NCBI GenBank assembly: GCA_022702705.1
Contig: CM040430.1
Span: forward strand, 71,747,982-71,811,981
Source of the DNA: Papilionanthe hookeriana x Papilionanthe teres
Taxonomy: Eukaryota > Streptophyta > Magnoliopsida > Asparagales > Orchidaceae
Length of the DNA: 64,000 bases
Direction: 5' to 3'
In this document: piece after piece, positions 36,619 through 49,219 of the stretch
Numbering within the stretch: the stretch's first letter is position 1
Layout: each line of letters starts with the position of its first letter
The notes under the pieces: model-generated
The model's input: only the letters and a program-made list of their open reading frames with translations
Told to the model about the DNA's origin: nothing
Databases searched by the model: none
Translations under genes and position numbers: made by a program

Positions 36619-38377
36619 TGATCCACTTAAAAAGTACCTATTTTTCTGCCTTATTTATGATTCAATTTTTAGGGATATTATGCTTTAATGAAAGGAATTT
36701 TTATGTTTTTGGATATAGGTGATGAAAAAAGAGTTCAATAAGGAAAAAGGAGTAAAAAGGAGAAAAAATAAAGTTAAAAAGAAAAGTTGCCAAAATTATA
36801 CGTATGGCGCCTAGGCGCAAGAATCCGACGCCTAAGCGCCAGTTCAATACTGAAGCAGTTAAAATTTTTGATAACTTTGGGCAGTTCTTTTCACGGTGTT
36901 AAGCCGTCATCAGACCTTCTAGAAGACTGGAAGTTACTACTGATATATAGGACATGTGATACAATGCATCTGAACACAGGAACACAGTTTTAATCTTGAA
37001 GAGGTGTGATCCAAAGTGAAGAGGTGCGAAGACTTGGTCATAGAGTCCGGCGCCAAGGCGCCAGATCAGGGCGCCTAGGCGCCACAGTTACTTTCTAGAA
37101 CATTCATTGAATTTGGATGGATTTTGAAGAGGTACCTTAAGCAACCCCTGGTCATTTTTGAAGCTCTATAAATGGGAGAAATTTCTATAGAGAAGTACTG
37201 CCCACCTAGATCTCCAGCATCTGGAGATAGTTTTAGAGAGCCACCATATTTTCTTCTTAAGTATTTAGTGAGTTTATTTTAGTTATTTTGAGTGTTACTA
37301 CTTAACTCCTTGAGTAGTAAGTGAGAGTTTGTAAGTGTTGGTGTGTTGAAGTCTTGTACCTTGCATTGGAGTCAGTAGGAATCAAAGGATCACTTGAAGG
37401 AACATTCCAGATAAGTATTTGTAACTTGGTTCAAAGTTATATAAATATGTTCTGTTGTGTGAATTCAATGTGTTTTGAGTAGTTACTTTTCTTTCTCCTT
37501 TCAATCATGAAAATATAATAAGATAGTTTGATTTCGTTTGAGAACTTAACTTAAATTATTAAAACTATTGCGATAATAATCGTACCTGATCTTAATTTAC
37601 TTTTTAAACTGGCCCTTTAAATTGTTAAAACTTGTTGAAGAATTCTGAGACCTATCCGGAGATGAGTTCTTAACTAGTTGATATCACATGAATCCTTGGG
37701 TAATAGAAGGCCATGTGCGGGTTATTCAGAGTGAAATGCAAATAAATAGGGAGATACTATTTATTGGGCGTAGAATTAATTAGTTTTTAGAGTGACAGAC
37801 TAAATTCTAATAATTTGGTTCATAGAAAGGGAACGGGTCACTAGTAGGGCCGACCATAGCCACCCTTGGACATCTAGAAGTGTGAGCCTAGATTAACCCA
37901 TTCTACTAATTATACATCCTGAACCAATCATAGATTAGCCAATGTTCTATTTACTATCGAGTGAAGAAAGAATAGGAATGCTTCTATTTAGCGCAATACC
38001 ATAATCTCAAGTTCTCAACTAATGATAGTTATTCTAAAAAATCTTGGATTAGTTGAAAAGGAGAAAGTTATTTTATTTATACTTGCATTAACCTTTACTT
38101 TATTGCTGCTTTACTTACATCTAGTAGAAGTTTCATTAAACTTAAAATATGATTTTTGAAAAGAAATAAAAATTATAATTACTTTTAATTTGAAAATTTA
38201 TTAATTTCTTCAATTGTTCTTCCCTATGGGATCGATAACTAGGACTCTAATAGAGTCCTGTATTACTTGAAACGATACGTATACTTGCGATTAAAATTGT
38301 GTCTTTACGAAATTATGATAAATATATAAATATAAGTTTATAAATTCTTGCATATACAGAAATTCATGAGCGGTTCA
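36619..38377 (+). repeat. 3' LTR of B
   Basis: TGATCCACTTAAAAAG to GAGCGGTTCA. Palindromes at 36806-36819, 36827-36840, 37049-37062 (GGCGCCAAGGCGCC) and 37070-37083 (GGCGCCTAGGCGCC at 37070-37083, in GGGCGCCTAGGCGCC). The last two are better preserved than the single decayed copy in the 5' LTR. Confidence 0.92.
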
Positions 38378-38503
38378 CCTATAGATCCACTAATAAGCAT
38401 ATAAAATCACACAAATACTTTAAAAAGTAAACAAACACACAATTACACACTACAAAGTAAAGGTTTTCAGTTACTATATTATCAATAGATACCATTTATA
38501 TCT

Positions 38504-38521
38504 TCCCCGGCAACGTTGCCA
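38504..38521 (-). other. Primer-binding site of A, two mismatches
   Basis: Plus strand TCCCCGGCAACGTTGCCA against tRNA-Asp TCCCCGGCAACGGCGCCA. It lies 6 nt left of A's LTR. 38378-38503 is A's leader and shows no other feature. Confidence 0.85.
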
Positions 38522-38527
38522 AAAACT

Positions 38528-40189
38528 TGATGGGGTGTGGACTTTATATTATGCAAGAACTTATAAACTCAAATTTATATATTTATAATGATTTTGTAAT
38601 GTCCAAACTTCAACGCAAGTGTATGTATCGTATCAAGTAATACAGGGCTCTAATGGAGTCCTGGTTATCGATCCCACAGGGAAGGCACGTTCATTACAAT
38701 AATAGCATAATACTGAAATCCAATATTCATATCGCAACTAAAGTTTAAGTTTACTTCTACTAACAAGATGTAGAAAATAGTAACAGTTATGCAAACTTGA
38801 ATTACTTCTAATATTTTAAACATAATTAACTAACCCACACACACTAAGCCTTTTATTTGAAAGGTTTTGATATAAATGAAAAGTGTCTTTCCTCTTGCAA
38901 TAAGTATGTGATATGTGAATGATATAGAATGATTATTTATTTAATTGTTCCAAATAGGAGCATAAATGTTTCTTTACCCTCAAAAGAGTACCCCCTCTTC
39001 CAAGCATGAAAAGAACATTGACTTACCCTAAGTTTAGTCACTAAATCTAAGGCTAGGCTGGGAGGATATCGGCAATCACTACAGAGCTCCCACTCACCCC
39101 TCACATGAAAGCTAACCTTCGACTCTAGTTACCAATCTTAGGACCAAATTGGGGATCTCAGCCTGTCACCTAGAAACCTCTAATTTGAAGCCCATCAAAA
39201 CACATTTCCCTATTTATTTGCGCTCAATTCCCATGACTACAAAATTCATTCATGGATATTGAATGGATTCTTCATTATTGTTGTAGGAAACTAAATCCTT
39301 TCAGAGTTAATGTACAACAACAGATTTTAACAATTCAATTGGCCAGATTGAAAAGTAAATTAAGTTCGAAATAAAAAGCCATCACAATTTCTTCAATACT
39401 TTAAAAGCACTTCAAATCCATATCATCACATCATCACATCACTATGCAAGAAGAAATACAAAGGAGACCACTCAAAATTCATAGAGAAGACACAATAAAA
39501 TATGGATTTTATATATAAAAAAAAATTCATATAAACCACAATAGAAAATACAACTTATCTCTTTCTCTTCCCCAAGCAAATCCCTTGAAGTTCGTTTGAA
39601 TCCTTTTATCTCTTCTTTGCAACACTCAATTGCATCTTTAGAATGGAAAGGAAGAAGTAATCTCTAACTTTACTCTTTCTCCTTCATACCTTAGAGAAGA
39701 ATCCCTCTCAAATCTCTAATTCTACACTCTTCTCTTCCAAACACTATTTCTCTACACGAACTATCCCTCTAAAAAAACTCTCCAAAACCTCTCCAAAGCC
39801 ACCCCAATTTCATCCAAAAATAGTTACATATATGTTAGAAACAAATTCCCAAGAGTTTCTTTAAGCATCCCTACAAAAAGTTGCCAAAACTCTTCAAATT
39901 TTAATTGCACTGACATTGCGCGCCGGAGGCACCCGATAGGGCGCCGGTGGCACTCTATCGCCAATTTATTTTGGAGCTCTTGGGAAAATGGTGTTGGCGG
40001 TGCCAAAGGCTGTTTTCTTCCATTTTGCTCCTTTCCACTCCGAATTTGTTCCTTTTTTCTTCTTTTAGCTCCAATCACCTAAAATCATCATACCTGCAAC
40101 AAATCATAAAAAATACCTTTCTTTAAATTATAATATCACCAAAAAATGGGTAAAATTATATAGCAAAATTAGTATTTATTTTTGTTGCA
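38528..40189 (-). repeat. 5' LTR of A (right end uncertain)
   Basis: Starts on the plus strand TGATGGGGTGTGG and carries the conserved CAGGGCTCTAATGGAGTCCTG (38643-38663). Palindrome-type units: GCGCCGGAGGCACC (39920-39933) and GCGCCGGTGGCACT (39941-39954), that is GGTGCC-WCC-GGCGC on the minus strand, plus TTGGCGGTGCCAA (about 39995-40007). The right terminus could be CA at 40189 or at 40203. Confidence 0.8.
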
Positions 40190-40259
40190 TTAGTAATATG
40201 ACAATTAATAAATAAAAATAATCATAGTTAACAAATATATTCTTGAAATTATAAGATAC
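40190..40259. other. 70-bp AT-rich stretch between A and D
   Basis: Not assigned to either LTR. It may be the end of A's LTR or the only host DNA in the window. Confidence 0.35.
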
Positions 40260-41900
40260 CGATCCACTGAAAATCTGATAGCTTTTTAATGTCCATTTCA
40301 TACCTATTTTTGATGATATTGCACTTTAAAGAAAAGTATCTTTCATGATTTAATACAGATACAATGATTATAGGCCTTCAGAACAAAAGGAAGAGAAAAG
40401 TAGCAAATTTGGAGGAAAATAGGGCAAACGTGCATTTTATTAAACTGGCGCTGAACGGTGTTGTAACCAACACCGGACCACGCCAATTTACAGGGCTTTA
40501 GAGTAGAAGGCTGAAAATAGTGCCTGACGACACCTATCCTGCACCAGACCGCGTCCTATCCCAAATTCAAACTAGATTCATTTTATTTAGCAAGATTTTG
40601 ATTAGATGCTTAAAGAAACTCTTAGGAAATCAGTTATGGCCAGATTTAAACTACTTTAGAGCTAAATTTAGAGAAGGTGAGAGAGTTTAGAGTGTAAGGA
40701 AGTGAATAGTGAGTGTGCCCTGTCATTTTGTTTAGGAAATCTAGGGTTTGTCTATTCTCTTCTAAGGAGTGTAGGAGGAGAGGGAAAGTGAGAGATTTCT
40801 TCTTCCTTACTTATCTAAAGAGAGAATTGTGTGTTGTTGTTAAGAAAGAAGAGGAGTCAAAGGAATTCCTTGAGATTCTCTTAGGGAAAACTTTGAGAAA
40901 AGTTGTTTTTTTAACTCTATTTGTATGACGTTGCTTTTATATATAAAATCCATATTTTGTCATCTTTTCCTCATGAGTATTGAGTAGATTTCTTTTTCTT
41001 CCCCCTTTTCATCTGATGTTTTGATGTTGTAATATGGAAATAATGTGCCGATTTATTATGGAGAAATTGTGATGACCTTTTCACTTTGTACTTCATTTAC
41101 TTATTTTATCTGGCCAATTAAATTGTTAAAACTTGCTGCGAAACATATGTTCTGAAAGGATAATGAGTTCCACAACAAAAGTGAAGGTCACATTCAATGT
41201 CCAAGAATGATGACGTAGTTCATGAGGGTTGAGTGCAAATTAACATGAAAATATACTTTGAAAGGCGTAGAATTACAGATTTCAGAGTAACAATCTGAAA
41301 GCCTCAATTTGGTCCTAGCGTTTGGAAACCAAAGCGAGACTTAGCCTTCAGGGGAAGGGAAGTACGAGCACTGAGTGAGAGCCAATATCTTCCCAGCCTA
41401 ACCATGGATTTGGGGACTAAACTTAGGGCTAGCCAATGTTCTTTATGCGCTTGGAAAAGGGTAAACAATAGGAATGCTCCTATTTGGCACAATACATTTG
41501 CATCACTGATCTATGTCATGAAAATCATCATATTATAGTTGGAGAGGAGGAAGATTCTTTCTTACAACTGAACTTTGTTATAAATTTAGTCTTGTGTTAG
41601 TCTAACTTGCAAGAAGATTAGAACGTACTTTGGTAGAATTAGTAATGACAACTATTTGTCTCTATTTTAAGAATTGTATTTACTTGCAATTGTGCTGCGA
41701 TTCGAGAAGTGATTTCTATGCTACACCATAAAATTAATTGCCTCCCTATGGGATCAATATACATGACTCCACTAGAGCCTTGTATTACTTGAGCAACACG
41801 TACACTTGTGTTTAATTGTGTGACTAAATAGAAAACTAAATCAATATATATATATATATAAATCTGAGTTCATATATTTTTGAAAATTTAAATAGTCGCA
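40260..41900 (+). repeat. 5' LTR of D
   Basis: About 1641 bp. The first base is C rather than T (CGATCCACTG). Palindrome-type remnants are at 40446-40480 (TGGCGCTGAACGGTGTTG) and the conserved late block is at about 41750-41785 (GACTCCACTAGAGCC). A TA run lies at about 41845-41862. Confidence 0.88.
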
Positions 41901-41909
41901 GCAAGTTGT

Positions 41910-41927
41910 TGGCACTGTTGCCGGGGA
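41910..41927 (+). other. Primer-binding site of D
   Basis: TGGCACTGTTGCCGGGGA: tRNA-Asp type with two transitions in the GGCGCC part. Confidence 0.85.
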
Positions 41928-42035
41928 GGAAAGGTAACTGCTAAAATTAATTTTGTAGTACTTGAAATCATATATTTGAATTACCTGTCATAAATGTGTG
42001 TGCGTCCTTATTGTTAGTGTGCTTATTGTGTTTGT

Positions 42036-42820
42036 ATGCGTAGTATCGGATCTATAGCTTTAGTGCCTTACGATTCTGAATTAGAGCATACTATTAGAGA
42101 AATTCAAAAACAATAAAAACTTTCTAAAATTCCTCACAAAATGGCGAACAATCTAAACAATCAAAATTAAAATATACCAAGACCCTTAAGAGATTATACT
42201 AATCCAACGGCAGATGAAATTCACTTAACTATCTAAAACCCTGACGTTGCTGCTAATTCATTTGAGCTTAAACCTACTATTATTCAAATGGTACAGAATA
42301 ATCAATTTGGAGGAACACCTAATGAGGATCCTAACTTACATCTCGCTAGCTTTCTATAACTGTGTGCTACCTTTAAATACGATGGAGTGTCGAACGATGT
42401 TGTTAGGCTAAGACTTTTTCCTTTTTTCATTAAGGGATAAGGCTATGGCATGGTTAAATTAGTTAGCACCTAAATCTATCAGAACTTGGGGAGAACTTTC
42501 ACAAAAGTTTCTGTCAAAATATTTCCTTCCTTCAAAAACTGATAAGCTGAGGAATGATATCACATCTTTTAGTCAGTTTGATGGAGAACCCATATATGAA
42601 GCTTGGGAAAGATTTAAAAATCTTCTGAGAAAGTGTCCACATCATGTTTTACCAGAAAGGTTAATAATTCAAACATTTTATAATGGATTACTGAGATCTT
42701 TGAGATCCATTATCAATGCTGCTACTGATGGATCATTAACGACAAAATCTTTTTATGAAGCATATTCGTTAATTGAAGAGATGACTACTAATAATTTTCA
42801 ATGGCCCTCTGAGCTGGTGG
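42036..42820 (+). pseudogene. gag of D, truncated by E
   Basis: ATG 42036 opens MRSIGSIALVPYDSELEHTI, the same start as B. NEDPNLHLASFL and CATFKYDGVSNDVVRLRLF follow, with stops at about 42111, 42168, 42235 and 42357, and a frameshift near 42425. It ends at the E junction within the NNFQWPSE motif. Confidence 0.8.
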
Positions 42821-44442
42821 TGTGACTTTTTAAATTTGCTAAAATTTATGAACTCATAAATATATATATATATATATATATTGATTTAGTTTTATAATGA
42901 GTCACACAATTAAATGCAATTATACGTATTGCTCAAGTAATACAGGGCTCTAGTGGTGTCCTGGATATCAATCCCACAAAAAGGCTTTAATTTTATGGTA
43001 GAACATAACTAACTTATCCAATCACAGCACAATTGAAAGTAAGTTCAATTCTTAAAATAAAGACAAATAGTTGTAGTTACTATTTCTACCAAAGTACGTT
43101 CTAAACTTTTAGCAAGTTAAACTAACACAAGACTAAATTTATAACAAAGTTTAGTTGTAAGAAAGAGTCTTCCTCCTCTCCAATTATAATATGATGATTT
43201 TTTAGGACATGGACCAGTGATGCAAATGTATTGTGACAAATAGGAGCATTCCTATTCTTTACCCTTTTCCAAGCGCATAAAGAACATTGGCTAATCCTAG
43301 TTTAGTCCTCAAACCCATGGTTAGGCTGAGAGGATACTGACTCTCACACCAGAGCTCCCACTTCCCTTCCCCTGAAGGCTAACTCTCCCTTTGATTTCTA
43401 AACTTTAGGACCAAATTAAGGATTTCAACCTGTCACTCTAAAAACTCCAATTCTACGCCCATCAAAGTGTTTTTCCCTATTTATTTACACTCAATCCCCA
43501 TGGACTACGCGCTTATTCATGGACATTGAATGTGACATTCACTTTGTTGTGGAACTCGTAATTCTTTTGAAACATATGTTTCCCAACTAGTTTTAACAAT
43601 TCAATTGGCCAAATCAAAACATAAATGAAGTTTGAAGTGAAAAGGTCATCACAAATTCTCCATAATAAATCAGCACATCATTACCATATCACAACATCAA
43701 CACATCACATGAAAAAAAGGAAGAAAAAGAAATCTACTTAAGACCCCTGAGGAAAAGATGATAAAACATCGATTTTACATGTAAAAACAACGTCTTACAA
43801 ACAGAATAAAGTAAATACAACATATCTCAAACTCTTCCCCAAGCGAATTTCAAGGAATTCCTTTGACTCCTCTTCTTTCTTCACAACAACAAATTATTCT
43901 CTCTTTAGATAATTAAGGAAGAAGAAATTTCTCACTTTCCCTCTTCTCCTACACTCCTTAGAAGAGAAAACACAAAACCTAGATTTCCTAAACAAAATCA
44001 AAAGACACTCTCTCTAAACTCTCTCTACACTCTAAACTCTCCCCCGCCATCCAAATTTGGCTCTAAAGTAGTTTAAGTTCAGCCCTAACTGATTTCCCAA
44101 GAGTTTCCTCAAGCAACCCTCCAAAATGCAGTCAAATACATTAAATCTAGTTTGAAATTGGGATAGGCCGGAGTCCAGTGTAGGATAGGGCACCGTTCAA
44201 CACATTATTCTGCCAATTGGTCACAACTCTATAAAATAGCGAGGTCCAATGCTGGTGACAACGCCGTTCGACACTAGTTTAATCAAATGCATTTTTGCTC
44301 CTTTTTGCTTTATATTGCACCAAAGGCCTAAAATCATTGTACCTGCATGAAATCATGAAAAAATCCTATTCTTTAAAGTACAATATCATCAAAAATAGGT
44401 ATGAAATGAATAGTGAAAAGCAATCATATTTTCAGTGGATCA
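42821..44442 (-). repeat. 3' LTR of E
   Basis: Plus strand TGTGACTTTTTAAATTTGC to TTCAGTGGATCA, 1622 bp. A (TA)n run is at 42860-42881. Decayed palindromes of type GCGCCGTTC are at about 44170-44275. The PPT is at 44443-44456 (minus AGTTTGGGGGATCT). Confidence 0.9.
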
Positions 44443-44844
44443 AGATCCCCCAAACTTAACTATTACTTTTCCTCAAGTAATTTTAGTTAATACATTAAAC
44501 ATTGATCCACTGCAATGAACTTTCATTCTAGAATACCATAATTTTGATTTAGATTAGTACAATAGGAAAATTTTCAGAAAGATCTTTCAATAATTCAAGT
44601 AAATTCTACAGTTGTAAGACTATTTAGAAATCAAGTCTAAGAGTTCTAGCTTTTTATTCATTTAAAAAATGTCTGTAGACTGTCCTATTAAGGCGCTTAA
44701 AAGGATTAAATGAAAACAAGTTTATGAGAACACTACTAGTAAAGATGCTAATCCACACATATAAGTTCAGGAAAGTAACTAAGTTTTTCCCTTTAGGTGG
44801 GTCCAAGTGAAGCCAATTTTTTATTAGGCATCTCCTCAAGCTTC

Positions 44845-44907
44845 TCCTCACTTGTCTTTCTTTATTTTTTTTTCTTTTCTTTTTTTTTCTTTTCTTTGAA
44901 GTGAGGA
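44845..44907 (-). other. Purine tract enclosed in a 9-bp stem, 3' UTR of E
   Basis: TCCTCACTT (44845-44853) pairs with AAGTGAGGA (44899-44907) around a pyrimidine tract (purine in the transcript). It has the same flanking blocks as C and F. Confidence 0.75.
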
Positions 44908-45762
44908 TTACTGTATCTGGATAGCCTTTAATAATTTTGAACTTCACCCTTCTCACCCTTTATTTGAAACTTACCACAATTCCTTACCTTATAGGTATTT
45001 ATTTAGGTTAATATTGATTCATCAAAGAGTCTCAATCCTTTCTTATCATATAAAGCTTTAAGATTCTTAATATTCCAAACATAAAGTTTTTCTTACTTTG
45101 AATAGTTTACTATAGTCTTATTCTCTTATGCCAAATATCTTAGCCTACAGAATTACTTTTCATTACCAAATACTTTCATTCAATTTTACAAAATACTTAA
45201 ATAAAATCAAAATACAATTATCTGAAATTGAGTTCTATCACACGAAATCATGTTAATAATTTTGAAAATACTTTTAATTGAGAATAATTAATAGTTAATT
45301 CATTCCCTCCCCCAATCTTAAATTTTTAAATATCAACATAATTAACATGGGAAGAAAGAAAAGACATAAAAATATAACTCATACATTAATACGTTGGGCT
45401 TTTCATACCTTTAGGCGTTTAAGCAGGTTTTTCTTCATAAAGTAGAATAGTCGGCCTGAAATAATTAACAGCATTTCTATACATAAATATGAGTTAGAAA
45501 TTTGTAAGGGAAGAAGTTTAAAAAACATACCATAAACTATGCACACAACATTAACATCCAATTGTTACAATCACAGATTAAACTAGCAAACCAAACACTT
45601 ACAAACTTTACTATCACATCACATACATCACAAATCAACATAAAGTCTGCTACAAGTACAACCAAATACACATTACATCACAGATACTAATCAGAGAGAA
45701 TCTCATGTACATCACATATATAAAGAACAATTACAAAATAAATTGAAAATAAAACTATAAAA

Positions 45763-46856
45763 CTATAAATCTTCATCTGCAAGAGCTCCACCATCATCAG
45801 GTTCTTTAGACTGGTATGGAGAAATCAGGGTAAGTAGAAAATATAGCACTAGTGTCTCCCTAGAAAAATCTCATCTGTGTGTCATGATAAGCAATCTCAT
45901 ATTCTCTTCACCGCACTTGATAATCATCATTTATCTTGTTCCTTACTTCTAGTCCCTCTACTCTCGTGTTCAACCTTTCCAACTGATCCATAACATCATG
46001 CAGAGTAGGCTCCCTAGATGTAGACGGTCTCTCATGACTAGAAGAAGGCTCATCAGCTTTCTTACTCCACTTCCGTCCTACATGGGCTTCATAGTTTTAA
46101 AAATTTAGTTTAGTGATGAGCTTCAGGGGATGAACTACCTCATCTTTATCTTCAATTTCTACACCTGCATGAATACATAAAGCATGAAACAGGCTGGGTG
46201 TCTCAGTCCACTTGTATTCTCTCCTTTTGAGCTCGTCAAAATACTTTAATGAATAACAGCCTCAATATTGATATTCTTCATGTTGTGAATACAGTACGTC
46301 AGAACACTCTATCTACAGTAACCTCGCTGTGATGGTTGGTAAGCAAAGTATTTTAGAAATGAAATAGTGTCAAGCTTTTGATGCATGATTCAAAGTAGAA
46401 AGGGGGAAATTAACTTTTTGCCTTTGTTTAACCTTCCATTCCCCTTTCCGTCAGTCAAAAAGTTTAAGATCGTATCTAATGTTCATTCATAATAGGAACA
46501 TTTTTGTATTCACATGAAAAAGGCACTCTTAACTGAAAAAATGCATTAATGCGAGCAGGGGTGAATTCAACCATTTGTCCTCTAACCAGTATCTATTCGC
46601 TCTCAGAATAATACAAATTTGCATAAAACTCTCTAACAATCCCCAGCATCGCTTCAGTAGTGAAATAATAAGAAATCTCCCATTGACAATTCGCAATAAG
46701 TTCCTCAAGCATAGCTCTAAGATTTTCGTAAGATTTCTCTTGAATACATTTCTTATTGCTAAGAAATGTACTAAAGTGTGAATAAGCCTTGAAATTCACA
46801 AATTTGATTTCATCATAATCAAATTTTCTCTTCCCCTTTGATATTCTTGGTGCCAT
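45763..46856 (-). pseudogene. env-like ORF 2 of E
   Basis: ATG 46856: MAPRISKGKRKFDYDEIKFV, then NCQWEISYYFTTEAMLGIVR and EFYANLYYSES (46593-46856), the core of the Athila downstream domain. From 46593 stops and frameshifts accumulate. The tail can still be followed to an acidic end (EPDDGGALADEDL, stop at 45763). The interval to the 3' LTR (44457-45762) is 3' UTR with no gene. Confidence 0.75.
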
Positions 46857-47226
46857 TTGTCTAAAATATCAAATTTATTCAAATCAATTTTAAAATTGTA
46901 ATGTAATGGAGTCCTAGTTAAATTTAAAAAGATAAGAACTCAAAATCCATACATAATCTCCAAAGTTTCTCTAAAATCTTCAAAATTTCAAATCTTCCTA
47001 ATGTAGGAGATTTCTACGGTCAAATTCGAAAAAAATATAGGTTAAAGTGTAGCTTTTACTAAGAGAAGATGAAATCCAAACTTTTTCAGTCACGAAATCG
47101 CTTCAAATCCAAATGCTAGTGAGCCATAGGTGCAAAAATTGGCCTTGACTGGAGGTAGAAGACGATGGTTTGGGAAAAAATGGCGTGTGCAAAAAAATTT
47201 GGAGTTTTAAGCCTTTTTTCTGGTCT

Positions 47227-47337
47227 AGCACTGTTCGGTGCTAGCGACAGCGCTATTCGGCGCATTTTTTTGCACTTATGGCCAAACTCTCTGTCTTTTG
47301 GCGCGGTCCAACGTTAATAATAGCACCGTTCAGTGCT
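47227..47337 (-). promoter_or_regulatory. GC palindromes before env-like ORF 2 of E
   Basis: AGCACTGTTCGGTGCT (47227-47242), GCGCTATTCGGCGC (47250-47263) and AGCACCGTTCAGTGCT (47322-47337). The arms AGCGCC/GGCGCT surround spacer GTTC/ATTC, the form of the D/E/F family. TTAAAACTCC follows on the minus strand at about 47200. Confidence 0.7.
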
Positions 47338-47685
47338 ATTTCAAAAAATGGGCTTCCGACTTTCTTTTGCAATTTCGATCTTTTCAAGCCCGCTCTGACG
47401 TCTAATTAGTCTAATTAAGCATTGAATAACAATCCAAATCCATGGCAAATGATATTTCTTAACACGAACAATATAAAACATCACTTTCATAAATAAAATC
47501 CAAGTTACAGATACATACACATAAAACTAAATACTACACATCGTCAAGCCATATAATTCAAAAATTCAACGTCGATCACAACCACAACACAATAAGGCTG
47601 AAAACTAAATAAGAAAGTAAATTCAAATATCACATCCAAACAAAGCAATCAAATACACAAACAAAGAAATACAATAATCAAGTCT

Positions 47686-48835
47686 TCATTCTTCCTCAGA
47701 ACTATCATTAACTCTAAGATCTCTAATTGATTGAGCTTGAATGAACAAATTATTGAACAGACGAAAAGGAAATTCTTCAGTAGAATTTTCTTCAATCACC
47801 TTTCCTTTTCATCAACCGTGTCAAAATTCTTTCGAGATATTCAGAACGATCAATGTGCTCCTTCATTCTCCAATCCAGATGATCAAAGAAATCAGTAGAT
47901 TATTGATTGCATTCATCAGGTTTTGTACTTCCTTCTCTAATTTCTTAAGATGACCTATGAACTTTCAGGAAAGTAAGGAGGAATAGGTGTGGACCTCTGA
48001 GATGGTTGATCTTCAATAATACTCATGTCATTCATATCACCAACTGCTTGGTTACTATATGCATCTGCTGGGTCTATAGGCTTCCAAGGTAGAAGTACTC
48101 TTTCCCGGTTCTTATATGGCACTTGTGATTGACTGCAGAGGAGAAATATGGAGGAAGGATGTCCAAGCCCATACTTTGATCCATGAACTATTAATCCCAA
48201 AATAGACTTAACAATAATCGAACCAACATCAATAAGCATCCCCATTTGAATACAATAGTTTAGAATAGCGTACTCCTTAGGTACTTTACTGATTTTCATT
48301 ATTGGGAGAAATTTTGCACTTACGAAATAATGTAAGTTTTTCAATGTAGGGTTTAACAGTGTGGTCGAGAAACTTACATGCCTATTGTCTCATATCCCCC
48401 AATCATCACTTTCATCCATCACATATCTGTATATATCATTCATGTTGTTTGTTAGGGCAAAATTTAAATAGTGGTAGATTAGCACATTCTCAATCATATA
48501 TAAATCATTAATCTTTGCAAGAGTAAATGTGACAAACCTATCTCGCTCATAGACTGATCCTTGGTTGATTCCATGAAGATTTACATAAAACTCCTTCACA
48601 ACCTGGACAACTACGGCGGTAGTAGTATAACATAGCACTACCCAATCTCTCTGAATAATAATTTCATTATTATAGTGGTAGGAGAATTCTTACCTTCATT
48701 CACAAAGCCTCGCTCCATAATCAACCTCATCTTTGAAATTTTTTTGTTGTATAGGCATTGCGCTTTGAAACTGACAAACTTTTTACGATTGAAAACTTAA
48801 AATCTTGAAGTTTCTATCGAGTCAAAATCCTTTTG
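47686..48835 (-). pseudogene. env-like ORF 1 of E
   Basis: Core at 48390-48638 (LCYTTTAVVVQVVKEFYVNL, then SVYERDRFVTFTLAKINDLY). Middle part at 47955-48344 (ECAILNYCIQMG-type motif, here EYAILNYCIQMGMLIDVGSI). Then a stop near 47955 and the coiled-coil tail (LKKLEKEVQNLMNAINN, HLDWRMKEHID) ending in acidic SSEEE at 47686. The start codon is unclear. Similar to F throughout. Confidence 0.72.
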
Positions 48836-48997
48836 GATGAGATTTAGGATCTTCCTCTTCGTTTCTTTGGTATTTCTTGCATCTAGGGGCAGATTTTGGG
48901 AGTTCAAGTGGAAGAATTGCAGCCTAGAACCACTAAAACTTAAATTTAAGGATGAGAAATTGTTTTCTGAACAACGGCGTGGTCCGACGCTGATAAC

Positions 48998-49013
48998 AGC
49001 GCCATTCGGCGCT
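48998..49013 (-). promoter_or_regulatory. GC palindrome before env-like ORF 1 of E
   Basis: AGCGCCATTCGGCGCT: perfect 6-nt arms and spacer ATTC. It lies about 150 bp from the post-pol block. Confidence 0.65.
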
Positions 49014-49162
49014 AGTTCAAATTTTGCCAAACTTCACTTTGTCCAAATTCTTTCCAAACTTCGATTCGATTCAATTCTTAAATGTTGTTAATGATAATTA
49101 AGGAGGAATAAGACTTAAAACAAACACAAATAACACATCAATCAAAACATACTCTTTAACTA

Positions 49163-49207
49163 TGGGTTGCCTCTCTCAAAGTACTTGGTTTAACGTCATC
49201 AGACCGA
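49163..49207 (-). promoter_or_regulatory. Conserved post-pol block of E
   Basis: Minus GATGACGTTAAACCAAGTAC then GAGAGAGGCAACCCATA: the same block, but the hairpin base is lost. Confidence 0.65.
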
Positions 49208-49219
49208 CATATCTTCTAG

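Larger units (their letters stand above)
13098..38377 (+). mobile_element. Element B: full-length Athila-like retrotransposon carrying C
   Basis: LTRs at 13098-14827 and 36619-38377 share ends TGAT.CACTTAAAAAG and GGTTCA/CAGTTCA. PBS at 14834, gag-pol at 15006-20304, env-like region at 20743-35192 (interrupted by C at 22690-34797), purine tract hairpin at 36071-36209, and PPT at 36604-36618. Flanks CATAT and CCTAT are a 4/5 match. Removing C leaves about 13.2 kb, a normal Athila length. The many in-frame stops and the LTR length difference (1730 versus 1759) mark it as older than C. Confidence 0.9.
7603..40189 (-). mobile_element. Element A: Athila-like Ty3/gypsy retrotransposon, split by B
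   Basis: Read on the minus strand: LTR (40189 to 38528), tRNA-Asp PBS (38504-38521), leader, then gag, protease, RT/RNase H and integrase (13097 to 7840), the conserved post-pol block, and a break at 7602/7603 where G-left begins. Element B (13098-38377) interrupts the leader/gag junction. The sequence CATAT left of B and CCTAT right of B match at 4 of 5 bases, consistent with a worn target duplication. The env-like ORFs and 3' LTR of A should lie left of the window beyond G-left. Confidence 0.8.
40260..42820 (+). mobile_element. Element D: 5' part of an Athila-like retrotransposon
   Basis: LTR 40260-41900, PBS 41910-41927 and gag from 42036, cut at 42820 by E. The remainder should lie right of the window. 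The LTR belongs to the same family as those of E and F: its reverse complement matches their ends (GATCCACTGAAAA; TTTAAATAGTCGCA). Confidence 0.88.

Noticed and set aside
39824..40078. 84-residue minus-strand frame in A's LTR
   Set aside because: Lies within LTR U3 and is not conserved among LTR families; chance frame.
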